A DNA stretch of 37,208 nucleotides from Candidatus Bipolaricaulota bacterium (GTDB taxonomy: Bacteria > Bipolaricaulota > Bipolaricaulia > UBA7950 > UBA9294), in contig JAUWPW010000009.1 in NCBI GenBank assembly GCA_030611415.1, forward strand, positions 1 to 37,208. Direction: 5' to 3'. Below the pieces are notes generated by a model. That model made no database searches, was not told the DNA's origin, and was given only the letters and a program-made list of their open reading frames with translations. The translations under genes were made by a program, and so were the position numbers. Below are positions 20,001 to 29,848 of this stretch, piece by piece (position 1 is the stretch's first letter; every line of letters starts with the position of its first letter).

Positions 20001-20933
20001 GAGACAGCTATTTCCCATGAGCATTACTGGCGGGAGAGCGGACTTAGTTTTACGGGAACCTACCAGATAATCTCTGGATTCTCGATCTCGGGAAGCTGGG
20101 AATATCCGCTGATCTTTGATGCGAGCAGCACCCAGAGAAGCGAGAAAAGAAACCTCTCCATTAGTCTGTCCCGTAGCCTTGCCGCGGCTAACATAAGTGG
20201 AAAGTATGAACTGTTTACTAGTCGCTTCCTGCCTGATGGGAGTCTTTCTACGATTCATACCGCGTCTATTGACCTCCGCTTCAGCGAGTTCGCTCTTCTT
20301 GGTCTAGGATTTGTGCCCACATTGAACCTTGGTTTTGAGGCAAAGGAAGGGACTGTCGCCTGGGATGGACGAGCGAATGTACGCGTAAAGCTAAATGCAG
20401 TCTTTGCTCAAGTTACCTATCAGAAGAAGATGCTACAAGTTCAGGAAGAGCAGTCGCAACACGACGATCGCTTTCTCCTAAGCCTCGGGTATACAGGTAC
20501 TCCATACCTCAGGCCGAGCATTTCATATACTAGACGTACCAGCGTTGTTGCTTACAAGGAGGAAATACGTTCTGTTGTGGACCATGTTCTTAGTGGGCGG
20601 CTTTCGTGGGCGCCACAAGGGAGCTACCGCAATGATCTTTCCTTAGTGGTTAGGGCCGATGACAGTGATGAAATCACCGTTTCTGTACAGAACGATTTTT
20701 CCTACATCGTTTCCCAGCACATTTCCGCACGGTTTAACATTGATGGAAGCTACAAGATTGTTGGGGCTACGACTGGGAACGATCTTAGCCTTACGCTTGG
20801 CGGAACTGTTAACTACAGACTTTCCGATTCTTGGCGTGGGTCGCTTGCTATTTCCTACATCGCAGGAGAGACGGATACAACCACGCTCTATCACAGCACG
20901 TTGTTTGAGCTTTTCATCGCAGCAAAGTTCTAG
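17016..20933 (+). CDS. Very large outer-membrane protein: SprA-like strands, central two-component-regulator-type beta-propeller, C-terminal barrel
   Basis: VYLNGELLERDMDYSIDYELGMLILF; propeller repeats GTDSGLTVL, IGTTGGLARV, IGTDHGLFAF; C-terminal Phe (FIAAKF); preceded by AGAAGGAG. Confidence 0.75.
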   Translation: MKLLRYLVIVTLLVIGVSLLSQGEEEAFKADITGEKTWCLRYGFGSPQGLAQAGMAPNQLYLDQSLAVNITGKALSFLTINAQFDDQKPMNMQSLTIDLDAGDLRGKFGDFPIAEQDTFLAYNKELKGMRLDYQIGKAQLTGIVSQVEGISESKTFVGRTAHEEVIFSSYSPEQPWVKQTYLLNLQGLYYFELEEPFIEGFSIASINLVANQALHSLLSAYGLGYLFEDITKSPSQDLSKASYAVVSKERDFLIVKSEPQALLRTWLLKYIRQYNEQTELSDSEEKRYPFNIGTDYEQAFLNQLMSFCYLGVEGSEYPLLTGKQQRFYYLGHADLKEGSIVVEVSLHGGTFLPITEADLPEYDAYPFLSEGIIEFDFPKQFFQETGSAARVSFDYAVSGDVFMLGLSIVQGSEKVYLNGELLERDMDYSIDYELGMLILFREVGEEDTIRIDYERFRGGLGSGAEYSRNFYGLSLDLPATESLNFKLSLLQAADNPTPLSDPAKAHTMPNTHTISGVIGAIDLDGFRAKVALGYSNDCFPFDDNLRENLPNLVTTILVLAQYTLVGNLNGISVYNNGVWRSYTTGAGLCGNRVRSMVSDGNTVFIGTDSGLTVLHLKGVSPLAHVENWQRFYEKDGLPDPEVRALALVGESLWIGTTGGLARVKPEEIESAEAWKSYTPDVFPEMKGILALAGDNTTLYIGTDHGLFAFDIAKEEMSELHGMSGVAVGNLVLVDGTLYASSEIGLRSFHKGIGCGWLVFGRAVRASAIVNGSTWYATDDGLYRISDQEPFIDDWAITVLSGSAVGGLWIGSRANSSYQLNVWRADSKLETFTNYVMGIDGRDKTRFRDISSDEHTDRGLFARASFNRDVGVFKISGDFESIAPGFSSIGRLDRRDVTGWNISVAGALAQGINIVASHGYHMINQRSEEKRDIMDNQLSFAWQFGPLFSFSLRNEMVDDNWLHRGPDSTATSYSIGLQNEFLDHDLSLAVAWNDAFETAISHEHYWRESGLSFTGTYQIISGFSISGSWEYPLIFDASSTQRSEKRNLSISLSRSLAAANISGKYELFTSRFLPDGSLSTIHTASIDLRFSEFALLGLGFVPTLNLGFEAKEGTVAWDGRANVRVKLNAVFAQVTYQKKMLQVQEEQSQHDDRFLLSLGYTGTPYLRPSISYTRRTSVVAYKEEIRSVVDHVLSGRLSWAPQGSYRNDLSLVVRADDSDEITVSVQNDFSYIVSQHISARFNIDGSYKIVGATTGNDLSLTLGGTVNYRLSDSWRGSLAISYIAGETDTTTLYHSTLFELFIAAKF

Positions 20934-21086
20934 CCACGAAAAACAAGGACTACGCGTCTAAGGGAAGGTGCTTGGCCACGCGAGTTAATCGGGCCAGATC
21001 CTGGTTAACAAGTGTTCAAGTGGCGGTCTCATTCACCGATAAGTATAATAGACCCTTATCTATAAGGTTATAAAGAGGACAACAAC

Positions 21087-22727
21087 GTGAACAAGAAGAA
21101 GGTGCTCGTTTGTAGTGCCTGGCCATATGCTTCTGGAGTTCCCCATTTGGGAAACTTAGTTTCTTCGTTGCTTTCAGGCGATGTGTTCGCTCGGTATTAT
21201 CGACTGCGCGGGCACGAGGTTCTCTACGTATCAGGAACCGACACACATGGGGCGCGAATTGAGTACGAAGCGAAGAGACTCGGTATGTCTCCACCCCAGC
21301 TATCTCTGCAGCAGCATAAAGAGATAGTCTCCATAATTGACGCATTTGGCATAGAGTTTGACAACTATACCACTACAGAGTCGCCAACGCATAAACGCTT
21401 TGTGCACAACATCTATCTTCAGATGGAACAAAAGGGCTACATCACTCGTGCAGTGGAAAACAGAGCCTACTGTAGCAGGTGTCAGATGTTTCTGGCCGAT
21501 CGGTTCATTACCGGCATATGCCCCCGTTGTGGCGCGAACAGAGCAATGGGAAACCAGTGTAGCTTATGTGGGGCAATACTTGAACCGGAAGAGTTGATTA
21601 ACCCTACTTGCAGTATTTGTGGAGAGAGCAACATCGAGTTTCGCGCGAGTCAGCATTGGTACCTTGATCTCACAAAACTGACACCTCGATTGACTGATTA
21701 CGTCAATGGAAGGAAATTTCGGAAGAACGTTTACCGATTCACGAAACAGATGTTGGATGAAGGTCTACGACCCAGGGCAATGACCCGGGATATTTCCTGG
21801 GGAATTCCGGCGCCATTCGCAGGAGCGGAGGGCAAGGTTATCTATGTATGGGGCGAAGCTGCTCTAGGCTATGTTTCAGCAACAATCGAGCACTTTGGAG
21901 GAGAAGATAAGTGGAGGGAGTTTTGGTTTGGCGATGATGTCTGGCAGATCTATACCATTGGTAAGGATAACATTCCATTTCATACTCTGATTTTCCCAGG
22001 GCAACTACTTGCCTCCGGCGAGGCATATCATCTTCCGGATCAAATTGCTGCTACAGAATACTTGAACTGGATTGACGGAAGCAGGTTTTCCAAGAGTCGC
22101 GGGGTTGGGCTTTACTGCGATCAGGCAGCTCAGGTAATGGACCCTGAGCTATGGCGCTTCTATCTGCTTTACAACCGACCAGAGGAACGTGACGTTAATT
22201 TCTCGTGGCAGGAACTAGGAAAGGCTATCAATGGAGTCTTCATCTCCAATGTGGCTAATCTTGCAAATCGTGTGCTGTCCTTTATTCAAACTCGCTACAA
22301 GGGAGAAGTCCCTTCCAATGCTGTCGACCTCGAAGTAATTGCACATATAACAAAAGCAATTTCGAACTATGAAGCGGCAATGAATGCAGGAAATCTGAGC
22401 CATGCCTTGCGTACTACCTGTGCTTTAGCGGTTTTTGGAAATGAGTATTTTCAGCGTAAGGAGCCCTGGTCATCCGGTGATCAGCGTGCAGTAACAAGTG
22501 CTTTCCATCTCGTAAAGGCAATAACAGTGATACTCTTGCCTTTTGTTCCTCAATTTGCTAGTTCCGTTCTTGAAGTTATTGGGATTTCTTGCCCGTCTTG
22601 GGAAACAATAACAGGGCTAGCCGAGAAAAACGTACTCACTAACGGACGCGTCCTTATCCCTCGCATTGACATAGATGAGATCAAAGAACGTGCTAGGCCA
22701 GCAAAAGCAGAAGAGAATATCACTTGA
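21087..22727 (+). CDS. metG: Methionyl-tRNA synthetase (double-Zn-knuckle, archaeal/spirochaete-like)
   Basis: PHLGN (HIGH), CSRCQMF...CPRCGAN...CSLCGA...CSICGES, SRFSKSRG (KMSKS); GTG start. Confidence 0.95.
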   Translation: MNKKKVLVCSAWPYASGVPHLGNLVSSLLSGDVFARYYRLRGHEVLYVSGTDTHGARIEYEAKRLGMSPPQLSLQQHKEIVSIIDAFGIEFDNYTTTESPTHKRFVHNIYLQMEQKGYITRAVENRAYCSRCQMFLADRFITGICPRCGANRAMGNQCSLCGAILEPEELINPTCSICGESNIEFRASQHWYLDLTKLTPRLTDYVNGRKFRKNVYRFTKQMLDEGLRPRAMTRDISWGIPAPFAGAEGKVIYVWGEAALGYVSATIEHFGGEDKWREFWFGDDVWQIYTIGKDNIPFHTLIFPGQLLASGEAYHLPDQIAATEYLNWIDGSRFSKSRGVGLYCDQAAQVMDPELWRFYLLYNRPEERDVNFSWQELGKAINGVFISNVANLANRVLSFIQTRYKGEVPSNAVDLEVIAHITKAISNYEAAMNAGNLSHALRTTCALAVFGNEYFQRKEPWSSGDQRAVTSAFHLVKAITVILLPFVPQFASSVLEVIGISCPSWETITGLAEKNVLTNGRVLIPRIDIDEIKERARPAKAEENIT

Positions 22728-22922
22728 GGGGTTATCAACGCCTGATCTCAGTGTGAGAACAGTCTCGCGGGTAGGCTTTGCTAGTTGTGATGGATGTGGA
22801 AAACGATCTCTTGATCTACCGGTAGAAGCACCTAGTACTCGTTGTTGATGAGAAATAATGGCTAGATGTATTGAAAAACAAGCAGTAGCTTGCTAAAATC
22901 TATCTTACTTGAGGTGCTGGAA

Positions 22923-23237
22923 ATGTATGCTGTAATTGAAACAGGTGGAAAACAATATCGAGTTGAAGAAGGGATAGTCTTGGAGCACGAGCTGATTCAG
23001 GGCCTTGACTCCGGAAAGCCAGTAGAATTTAACAACGTTGTTCTTCTGGTTGACGGTAGCGGTGCCCATGTAGGAGCTCCCTACCTTGATGGTGCAGTCG
23101 TCAAAGGAAAGGTGCAAGCACAAGCGAAGTCGAAAAAGATAGTTGTCTACAAGTATAAGAGCAAGACGGGATATCGGCGCAAGCGTGGTCACCGTCAACT
23201 ATTCATGACAACACTAATCACTAAGATACAGGCGTAG
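22923..23237 (+). CDS. rplU: 50S ribosomal protein L21
   Basis: MYAVIETGGKQYRVEEG; GAGGTG SD upstream; start downstream of the listed 22890. Confidence 0.95.
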   Translation: MYAVIETGGKQYRVEEGIVLEHELIQGLDSGKPVEFNNVVLLVDGSGAHVGAPYLDGAVVKGKVQAQAKSKKIVVYKYKSKTGYRRKRGHRQLFMTTLITKIQA

Positions 23238-23247
23238 AGGAGACAAA

Positions 23248-23571
23248 GTGGGCGAAGTTCTTGTGAAACGCGATGAAGATAACAGGCTCGCTGGCTTCAC
23301 GCTACAAGGAATGCAAGCGGACACAACTGCTTCAGCAAGTGCAATTCACTTGTTGCGAGCGACGGTTGCCTCGGTGAGCGGTTATTTACATATTAGAGCA
23401 AATTTCTCAACAGGAAAGGAATTTCTTCTGACGATTGACCGAAGTGATCCCCATTTGAACAGGGAAATAGATGCAATTATGGAGACTTTGTTGATTGGGC
23501 TTAAGATGTTGGCGGAAGAATACCCCGATGATCTTGTGGTACGTGAAGCTAGGGCGGAAGTACGTGTATAG
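23248..23571 (+). CDS. Prp/YsxB-like protein, predicted catalytically inactive
   Basis: Position between rplU and rpmA; GLKMLAEEYPDDLVV C-terminus; catalytic His and Cys not present. Confidence 0.7.
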   Translation: MGEVLVKRDEDNRLAGFTLQGMQADTTASASAIHLLRATVASVSGYLHIRANFSTGKEFLLTIDRSDPHLNREIDAIMETLLIGLKMLAEEYPDDLVVREARAEVRV

Positions 23572-23600
23572 GCGAAGTACGTGTATAGGTAAGGAGTACT

Positions 23601-23858
23601 ATGGCACATAAGACGAGTACTGGTTCGTCCAGTAATTTTAAGGATAGCCCTGGTCAACGTCTAGGAGTAAAGCGCTATGGAGGCCAGTGGGTAAACGCGG
23701 GAACCATCATCATTCGTCAGCATGGAACTAAGTATGGTTTAGGAAAAAACGTTGGCCTAGGCCGAGACTACACGATTTATGCTACCTCCCCAGGCTATGT
23801 CCAATTTGAGGGACGTAGCAAGAAATACGTTAGCGTGCGTCCAGCCGAGAAGGTCTAA
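23601..23858 (+). CDS. rpmA: 50S ribosomal protein L27
   Basis: [61 protein letters not shown]. Confidence 0.97.
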   Translation: MAHKTSTGSSSNFKDSPGQRLGVKRYGGQWVNAGTIIIRQHGTKYGLGKNVGLGRDYTIYATSPGYVQFEGRSKKYVSVRPAEKV

Positions 23859-23891
23859 TTCTCCTCATCATGTTTCCCTCCTTACGTTTCC

Positions 23892-25160
23892 ATGTTCATT
23901 GACCAAGCAGATATCCATGTGCATGGAGGGCGTGGAGGCAATGGCATAATTAGTTTTGTCTCTAACCGTCATCACATGAAAGGAGGTACAGACGGAGGAA
24001 GTGGAGGAAGTGGCGGAGCCATAATACTGCGTGCTAAAGCAGGTATGTCTACTTTGTATCGGTTTCAGAGTGACTCCATATTTCGTGGCCGACCTGGTAG
24101 CAATGGGGGCAATAATAATAAGAAAGGCGCGCGGGGCAAGGATACTATTATCTTTGTCCCTATAGGAACAATGGTCTTCGATCGAAAGAGTGGCGGGCAG
24201 ATTGCGGATCTCTTGTCCGCGGGGGATGAAGTAGTAGTTGCGCGTGGTGGAGAAGGAGGAAGGGGCAACAAGAGCTTTACCAATTCTACTCGGCAGGCAC
24301 CACGAATCTGCGAACGCGGAGCAAAAGTCCAGAGCCATGCCCTACGTCTTGAATTGAAGATTCTCGCGGACGTAGGAATAATTGGCCGACCCAATGCTGG
24401 GAAATCAAGCCTTATCTCGCTTATCTCGGGAAAGCAAGCCAAGGTAGCTGATTACCCATTTACTACCATTATCCCTAACATAGGCGTGGTGAATTTCGAT
24501 GACGTACATCAGTTTGTGGTAGTCGACATTCCAGGCTTGATCGAGGGAGCCCATGCCGGTAAGGGTCTTGGCGACCGCTTCCTGAAACATATTGAGCGGA
24601 CGCGGATGCTTGTTCATATGGTAGACCTGGCAGAAGCTCAAGTGCGAGATCCACTTAGGGCTTACCAAGAGATTAACAGAGAACTGGCCGCCTTTAATCC
24701 CTGTTTGACTAAGCGGCGACAGCTTGTCGTAGGGAACAAGATCGATCTGGTTGAGGAAAATGAAGTAGAGCGGCTAAGGGCTCGATTTGCTGAGAGTGCT
24801 ATTCAGTTGCTGCCGGTATCTGTTGTTACAGGAAGAGGAATCCCTCAGTTGATAACGAAGATTTATCACGTCTTGCAGGAAACGACAATAGACAAGGGCA
24901 AGACTACGGTACCATGGCGTGTATATCGATATTCAGACAAAGCGGGCTTCTCTGTAAGGCGAGAAGGTAACGTTTTCATTCTAAGAGGAGAGGCTATTGA
25001 ACAGCTAGTCCAGAAACTGGTGCTTGATAGCCGGGACGCGCGGGAATACCTGGGCGGTCGTCTCAAGAAGATGGGGATAGTGCGTGAACTAGTACGCCGC
25101 GGCATTGTTGAAGGCGACCTTTTACGCATAGGAGATGTCGAACTTGAGTTTCACAACTAG
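23892..25160 (+). CDS. obgE: GTPase ObgE/CgtA
   Basis: Gly-rich Obg fold, GRPNAGKSSLI, DIPGLIEGA, NKIDL, C-terminal OCT domain. Confidence 0.97.
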   Translation: MFIDQADIHVHGGRGGNGIISFVSNRHHMKGGTDGGSGGSGGAIILRAKAGMSTLYRFQSDSIFRGRPGSNGGNNNKKGARGKDTIIFVPIGTMVFDRKSGGQIADLLSAGDEVVVARGGEGGRGNKSFTNSTRQAPRICERGAKVQSHALRLELKILADVGIIGRPNAGKSSLISLISGKQAKVADYPFTTIIPNIGVVNFDDVHQFVVVDIPGLIEGAHAGKGLGDRFLKHIERTRMLVHMVDLAEAQVRDPLRAYQEINRELAAFNPCLTKRRQLVVGNKIDLVEENEVERLRARFAESAIQLLPVSVVTGRGIPQLITKIYHVLQETTIDKGKTTVPWRVYRYSDKAGFSVRREGNVFILRGEAIEQLVQKLVLDSRDAREYLGGRLKKMGIVRELVRRGIVEGDLLRIGDVELEFHN

Positions 25161-25761
25161 AATCGGGCTATTTGGAGGAACATTTAATCCCTTACACAAT
25201 GCGCATTTGCTGGTGGCGCAGCAAGCGCTTCGCGAGCTGTCGTTATCTAGAATAGTGTTTATCCCTAGCGGCATTCCGCCACACAAGAAGGTAGAATTTG
25301 GGATTAGTAAAGAGATGCGCTATGAGATGGTAAGAGAAGCAATTACATGTTACCCAAAGTTTTCTCTTTCGCGGATTGAGATCGATCGTGCTGGACCAGC
25401 GTATACTGTTGACACAATCCGCGCTATGAAGAAGATTTGTCCAGAGAGGCTCTGTTTTATTGTGGGAGCGGATCTCCTCGCGCAAATTGACACATGGAAG
25501 GAACCGGAAGCCTTGCTGAGAACTGTTCCGTTTGTAGTTGCGCCGCGAGATGATATCAAGCGAGAAGTATTTTCGCGACCACCATTTCACCGAGCAGAGA
25601 TACATTTCCTTGAAATGCAAGAAATAGACCTTTCCTCGACTTGGATACGTGAACGAGTACTTCATGGAGAATCTATCACTGAATGCGTGCCGCGGATCGT
25701 GGCCAGCTACATTATAGAACGCGGCTTGTACCGGAATAAGGAGCTGGCTAAGCTATGTTAG
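25135..25761 (+). CDS. nadD: Nicotinate-nucleotide adenylyltransferase
   Basis: GLFGGTFNPLHNAHLLVAQQAL; SSTWIRERV. Confidence 0.95.
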   Translation: MSNLSFTTRIGLFGGTFNPLHNAHLLVAQQALRELSLSRIVFIPSGIPPHKKVEFGISKEMRYEMVREAITCYPKFSLSRIEIDRAGPAYTVDTIRAMKKICPERLCFIVGADLLAQIDTWKEPEALLRTVPFVVAPRDDIKREVFSRPPFHRAEIHFLEMQEIDLSSTWIRERVLHGESITECVPRIVASYIIERGLYRNKELAKLC

Positions 25762-25800
25762 AAAGGGCTACAGAATAATTGATAGACAGAGGAGGTAGAG

Positions 25801-26310
25801 ATAGAAGTAAGCATGAGAGTGAACGAGCAGATCAGAGAGAAAGAGATTCGGCTCATCGGTGAGAATGGTGAGAACCTTGGGATAGTGTCGATAGAGACAG
25901 CTTTAGCCCAAGCAAAGGATAGGCGGCTTGATTTGGTCGAGATCGCTTCTACCACTAAGCCCAGCGTATGCAAGATTATTGATTATGGCAAACACCAGTA
26001 CCGTCAGGAAAAACGCCAACGCAAACAGAAGCGGCAAACCCGCCTAAAGGAAATAAAGTTCACCATCAAGATAGGAAATCACGATTTTGAGACCAAAATG
26101 CGTCGTGTACACACATTTCTATCTGCTGGGAACCAGGTGCGGGTAACCATTTTCTTCCGTGGAAGAGAAATCGTACATGCTAATCGAGGACATGCATTGA
26201 TGGACAAGGTGGCAGAGAGAGTAAGTGATATCGCTAAAGTTGATCATAAACCTACACAAAAAGGGAAAGTGCTGCAAATGCTGCTTGTTCCCACTGCCCA
26301 AGAAAATTAA
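25801..26310 (+). CDS. infC: Translation initiation factor IF-3 (probable AUA start at 25801; ATG at 25813)
   Basis: RVNEQIREKEIRLIGENGENLGIVS...CKIIDYGKHQY...KEIKF; GGAGGT at 25791-25796. Confidence 0.93.
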   Translation: MEVSMRVNEQIREKEIRLIGENGENLGIVSIETALAQAKDRRLDLVEIASTTKPSVCKIIDYGKHQYRQEKRQRKQKRQTRLKEIKFTIKIGNHDFETKMRRVHTFLSAGNQVRVTIFFRGREIVHANRGHALMDKVAERVSDIAKVDHKPTQKGKVLQMLLVPTAQEN

Positions 26311-26322
26311 GGAGAAGGCAAA

Positions 26323-26517
26323 ATGCCAAAACAGAAGACACACAGTGGAGCAAGCAAGCGTTTCAAGCTGTCGAAAAAAGGTAGGATATTTCACCATATG
26401 TCCAATTACTTTCACAAGAACACGAAGAAGAGATCAAAGGCTATACGGCAAGCAAGGCAAGCCAAGGAGCTTGAAGGTGGACAGACAAAAGTGATCAGGA
26501 AGATGATCGGTAACTAG
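26323..26517 (+). CDS. rpmI: 50S ribosomal protein L35
   Basis: MPKQKTHSGASKRFKLSKKGRI; downstream of infC. Confidence 0.96.
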   Translation: MPKQKTHSGASKRFKLSKKGRIFHHMSNYFHKNTKKRSKAIRQARQAKELEGGQTKVIRKMIGN

Positions 26518-26534
26518 AATAGTCGCAGGAGGAT

Positions 26535-26900
26535 ATGATGCCACGAGTGCGTCGAGGTAATAAACGCACGGAAAGCCGTAAGAAAATAATGGCCCGTGCC
26601 AGAGGATTCAAGGGGAAAAGAGGAACGTCTCATCGTATTGCTAAACAAGCAGTAATGAAAGCCCTTCGTAACAGCTATGTTGATCGGCGTCGGCGTAAGC
26701 GTGATTTCCGGCGACTATGGATCGCACGAATTAGTGCTGCCGCTAAGCTGAATGGTGTTTCCTATTCAACACTTATCGGTGGCCTTAGGAAGAGGGGCAT
26801 ACAGCTTAACCGTAAGATGCTTGCTGATATCGCGGTGCGGGACGCAAAAGTATTTGCAACTCTAGCGGAACTGAGCAAACAAGAGGTAAGCGAGAACTAA
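26535..26900 (+). CDS. rplT: 50S ribosomal protein L20
   Basis: [29 protein letters not shown]...[19 protein letters not shown]. Confidence 0.97.
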   Translation: MMPRVRRGNKRTESRKKIMARARGFKGKRGTSHRIAKQAVMKALRNSYVDRRRRKRDFRRLWIARISAAAKLNGVSYSTLIGGLRKRGIQLNRKMLADIAVRDAKVFATLAELSKQEVSEN

Positions 26901-26901
26901 G

Positions 26902-27765
26902 ATGGATTTCCAGGAAATTGTGCTTCGTTTGCACAGCTTCTGGCGCGGTCGTGACTGTCTCATCCTACAACCCTACGACGTGGAGACCGGCGCCGGAACA
27001 TTCAACCCTGCCACTTTTTTTGGCACACTTGGACGCAATCCATGGAGGGTTGGATATTTGGAGCCAAGTCGACGGCCAACAGATGGACGGTATGGGAAAA
27101 ACCCGATCCGCCTACGATTGCATCACCAATACCAGGTAGTTCTTAAACCACCTCCGACCAATATTCAGGGGATGTATTTGGATAGCCTGAAAGCGTTGGG
27201 GCTGAACTTGCTTGAACATGATGTGAAGTTCGCCGAAGATGACTGGGAATCACCAACACTTGCAGCATGGGGTGTCGGGTGGCAAGTCTGGCTAGATGAG
27301 ATGGAGATCAGCCAGTTTACCTACTTTCAGCAGATGGGTGGAATCAACCTCGATCCTGTCTCAGTGGAGTTAACCTATGGATTGGAAAGGATTGCCATGG
27401 TTTTGCAGCACGTAGAAAGTGCTTATGACGTCAGTTGGAATGATAAGGTGACCTATGGAGCCCTATGGTGGGAAAAAGAGAGACAGTTTTCCATCTACAA
27501 TTTTGAGTCGGCAGTAGTAGAACGTATCCAGAAGATGTTCATCCTTTGTGAAGAAGAGTGCCGAACCAGTCTGATGGCTGGGCTGGTTTTCCCCGCTTAT
27601 GACTACGCACTGAAGTGTTCACACCTATTCAACATTCTAGACGCTCGCCGCGCAATTAGCATTACCGAAAGAGAGAGCTTTATTGCCCGGATTCGTGAAC
27701 TAGCCAAAGCATGCGCACAGGGTTACTTGGGAACGGGAGGAATTGATGCCTGCACTACTGCTTGA
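26902..27765 (+). CDS. glyQ: Glycyl-tRNA synthetase alpha subunit
   Basis: [47 protein letters not shown]. Confidence 0.97.
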   Translation: MDFQEIVLRLHSFWRGRDCLILQPYDVETGAGTFNPATFFGTLGRNPWRVGYLEPSRRPTDGRYGKNPIRLRLHHQYQVVLKPPPTNIQGMYLDSLKALGLNLLEHDVKFAEDDWESPTLAAWGVGWQVWLDEMEISQFTYFQQMGGINLDPVSVELTYGLERIAMVLQHVESAYDVSWNDKVTYGALWWEKERQFSIYNFESAVVERIQKMFILCEEECRTSLMAGLVFPAYDYALKCSHLFNILDARRAISITERESFIARIRELAKACAQGYLGTGGIDACTTA

Positions 27766-29848
27766 GATTGGCACTGAAGAGATGCCTGCACTAGATATTC
27801 CTTGTCTTGCCCAGGAACTTCGAGCTACAACAAGCAGGGTATTCACTCAGGAGGCTTTGACGTATCGACAGATTGATGTGTACTACACGCCGCGACGTCT
27901 TGCCATGCTTGTGTGTGACCTTGAAACACAACAAGAAGAACGGGTGAGGAGTATAAAAGGGCCACCAGCAGCTGTTGCATTCGACTCTAATGGATGCGCT
28001 ACTCAGGCAGGAATTGGTTTCGCACAGAATCAAGGAGTAACAGTAGGAGAACTGGGGCAAGTCAAGCATGGTGATAAGATCTATACCTCTGTCAAACGGT
28101 CGATCCCTGGCAAGGAAACGGCTGAGGTGCTACTTACTATCCTTCCTGGGATTATCACTGGTTTGCACCCCAAGAAGACAATGCGATGGGATTCCTCTGG
28201 CCTGTCTTTCATCCGTCCAATTCGCTGGCTTGTTTGTCTTTTTGACGACAAGCTCATCCCGATAGAGCTGGGTTCCCTTCGCGCTGGTACCAAAACCCAT
28301 GGTCATCGGTTCTTGGAACAAGAGGAGGTCGTTCTAGATAGAGCTACAAGCTACGTGCAAGCCCTAGCGAGTTCCTTAGTTGTAGTGGATCCAGGGGTGA
28401 GAGAGAGCATGGTTCTAGACGCGCTCAAGGAACAAGCAGATAGGCTCGGCGCAGATTACCTTGTTGATGACGAGCTTCTCAGCCGTATTGTCAACGGAAC
28501 AGAATATCCTACTCCGATCTTTGGCAGCATCCCAGAGGGGTTTCTCGACTTACCAACGGAGATCGTACACGCTACCTTGCGCGAAGAGGGAAAGTTTGTT
28601 CCATTTGCTCTTGCGGATGGTACCTCGCCATACTTCATGGGGTTTCGCGATGGGATGCCTGATAGAAAGGGAATTGTACGCGCTGGCTACGAACAAGTTG
28701 TACGGGCTAGGCTGCGTGACTCTCGTTTCTTCTTTGATAAGGATCGCCAAGGTATGCTAGCAGAAAAGGTGGGAGACCTACGCAATATGGTCTATGATGC
28801 ACGGCTTGGGTCCCTATGGGAAAAGGTAGAGAGGGTTCGTGCTCTAGCAGGTGCAATAGCCGATCATAATGGAGATGGCTTAGGCCAGGAAGTTGATCGC
28901 GCTGCTTTCTTATGCAAGGCCGATCTTGTTACTGAGTTGGTGCAAGCATTTCCCAAATTGCAGGGAATAGCCGGAGGGATTTACGCACGACTTGACGGTG
29001 AATCGAATGCTGTTGCAGATGCAATCTCTGAGCACTACTTCCCGATATCTAACGAAGCCAGTTTGCCGAAAAGTAGAGTGGGAACTATAGTTGGTCTGGC
29101 TGACAAACTAGATACTGTTATAGGCGCAGTTCTTGTTGGAGAGGAGCCAACTGGCTCTCGCGATCCCTACGGAATTAGGCGGCAAGCAAATGGCCTGATT
29201 CGGTTGGCGATCGAGAGCAAAGTGGACCTTGACTTCTTTGAGTTGATTGAAAGCCTCAAGGAAACGTATCTAGTAATTGAACGGAAGGGCACTATGTCCG
29301 ATGTAAGGCGGTTTATCAGTGGAAGAGTGTCACGGCTTCTGCGGCAGAGGTATGGAATTGGGCCCGATGTAATTGCATGTGTCGCTGCAGTAAAAGGTGG
29401 GAATTTCTATCACGTGTTTCTACGGGCCCGAGCTGTCACAACCTGGCAGGAAAGCAAGGAATTCCATTCATTGATTACCGCCTTTTCTCGTGTACGTAAC
29501 ATAACAAAGGATAGCACTGAGAAGGGATTCAACCCGGCCTTGTTCAAATCTGAGGCCGAGAAAGTATTGTGGAGAGAATATCTGAAGGTAGAAGGTTCGC
29601 TAACCAATCTTCTTGAGAAAGGGAATTATGAAGAGGGAATCAAGCGACTACTATCCCTCAAAGACCCAATCAATTGCTACTTTGAGGATGTACTGGTTAT
29701 GGCAAAAGAAGTGAGTGTTAGGCAAAACCGACTTGGTTTCCTAGGTGCACTTGCAGGGCTCTTCTACCGCATAGGAGATCTCGACAAGGTGATCACCACG
29801 AGCGAGTCTCCCGAAACCAAGCCTGCTCTTGCACAAGAGAAATGGTGA
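27743..29848 (+). CDS. glyS: Glycyl-tRNA synthetase beta subunit
   Basis: [35 protein letters not shown]; overlaps glyQ. Confidence 0.97.
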   Translation: MMPALLLEIGTEEMPALDIPCLAQELRATTSRVFTQEALTYRQIDVYYTPRRLAMLVCDLETQQEERVRSIKGPPAAVAFDSNGCATQAGIGFAQNQGVTVGELGQVKHGDKIYTSVKRSIPGKETAEVLLTILPGIITGLHPKKTMRWDSSGLSFIRPIRWLVCLFDDKLIPIELGSLRAGTKTHGHRFLEQEEVVLDRATSYVQALASSLVVVDPGVRESMVLDALKEQADRLGADYLVDDELLSRIVNGTEYPTPIFGSIPEGFLDLPTEIVHATLREEGKFVPFALADGTSPYFMGFRDGMPDRKGIVRAGYEQVVRARLRDSRFFFDKDRQGMLAEKVGDLRNMVYDARLGSLWEKVERVRALAGAIADHNGDGLGQEVDRAAFLCKADLVTELVQAFPKLQGIAGGIYARLDGESNAVADAISEHYFPISNEASLPKSRVGTIVGLADKLDTVIGAVLVGEEPTGSRDPYGIRRQANGLIRLAIESKVDLDFFELIESLKETYLVIERKGTMSDVRRFISGRVSRLLRQRYGIGPDVIACVAAVKGGNFYHVFLRARAVTTWQESKEFHSLITAFSRVRNITKDSTEKGFNPALFKSEAEKVLWREYLKVEGSLTNLLEKGNYEEGIKRLLSLKDPINCYFEDVLVMAKEVSVRQNRLGFLGALAGLFYRIGDLDKVITTSESPETKPALAQEKW

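Noticed and set aside
21044-21049. TATAAT upstream of metG as a promoter
   Set aside because: Good -10 but no acceptable -35 at 16-18 bp; not listed as a feature
26225-26494. 89-aa ORF overlapping infC and rpmI
   Set aside because: Out-of-frame overlap with two conserved genes
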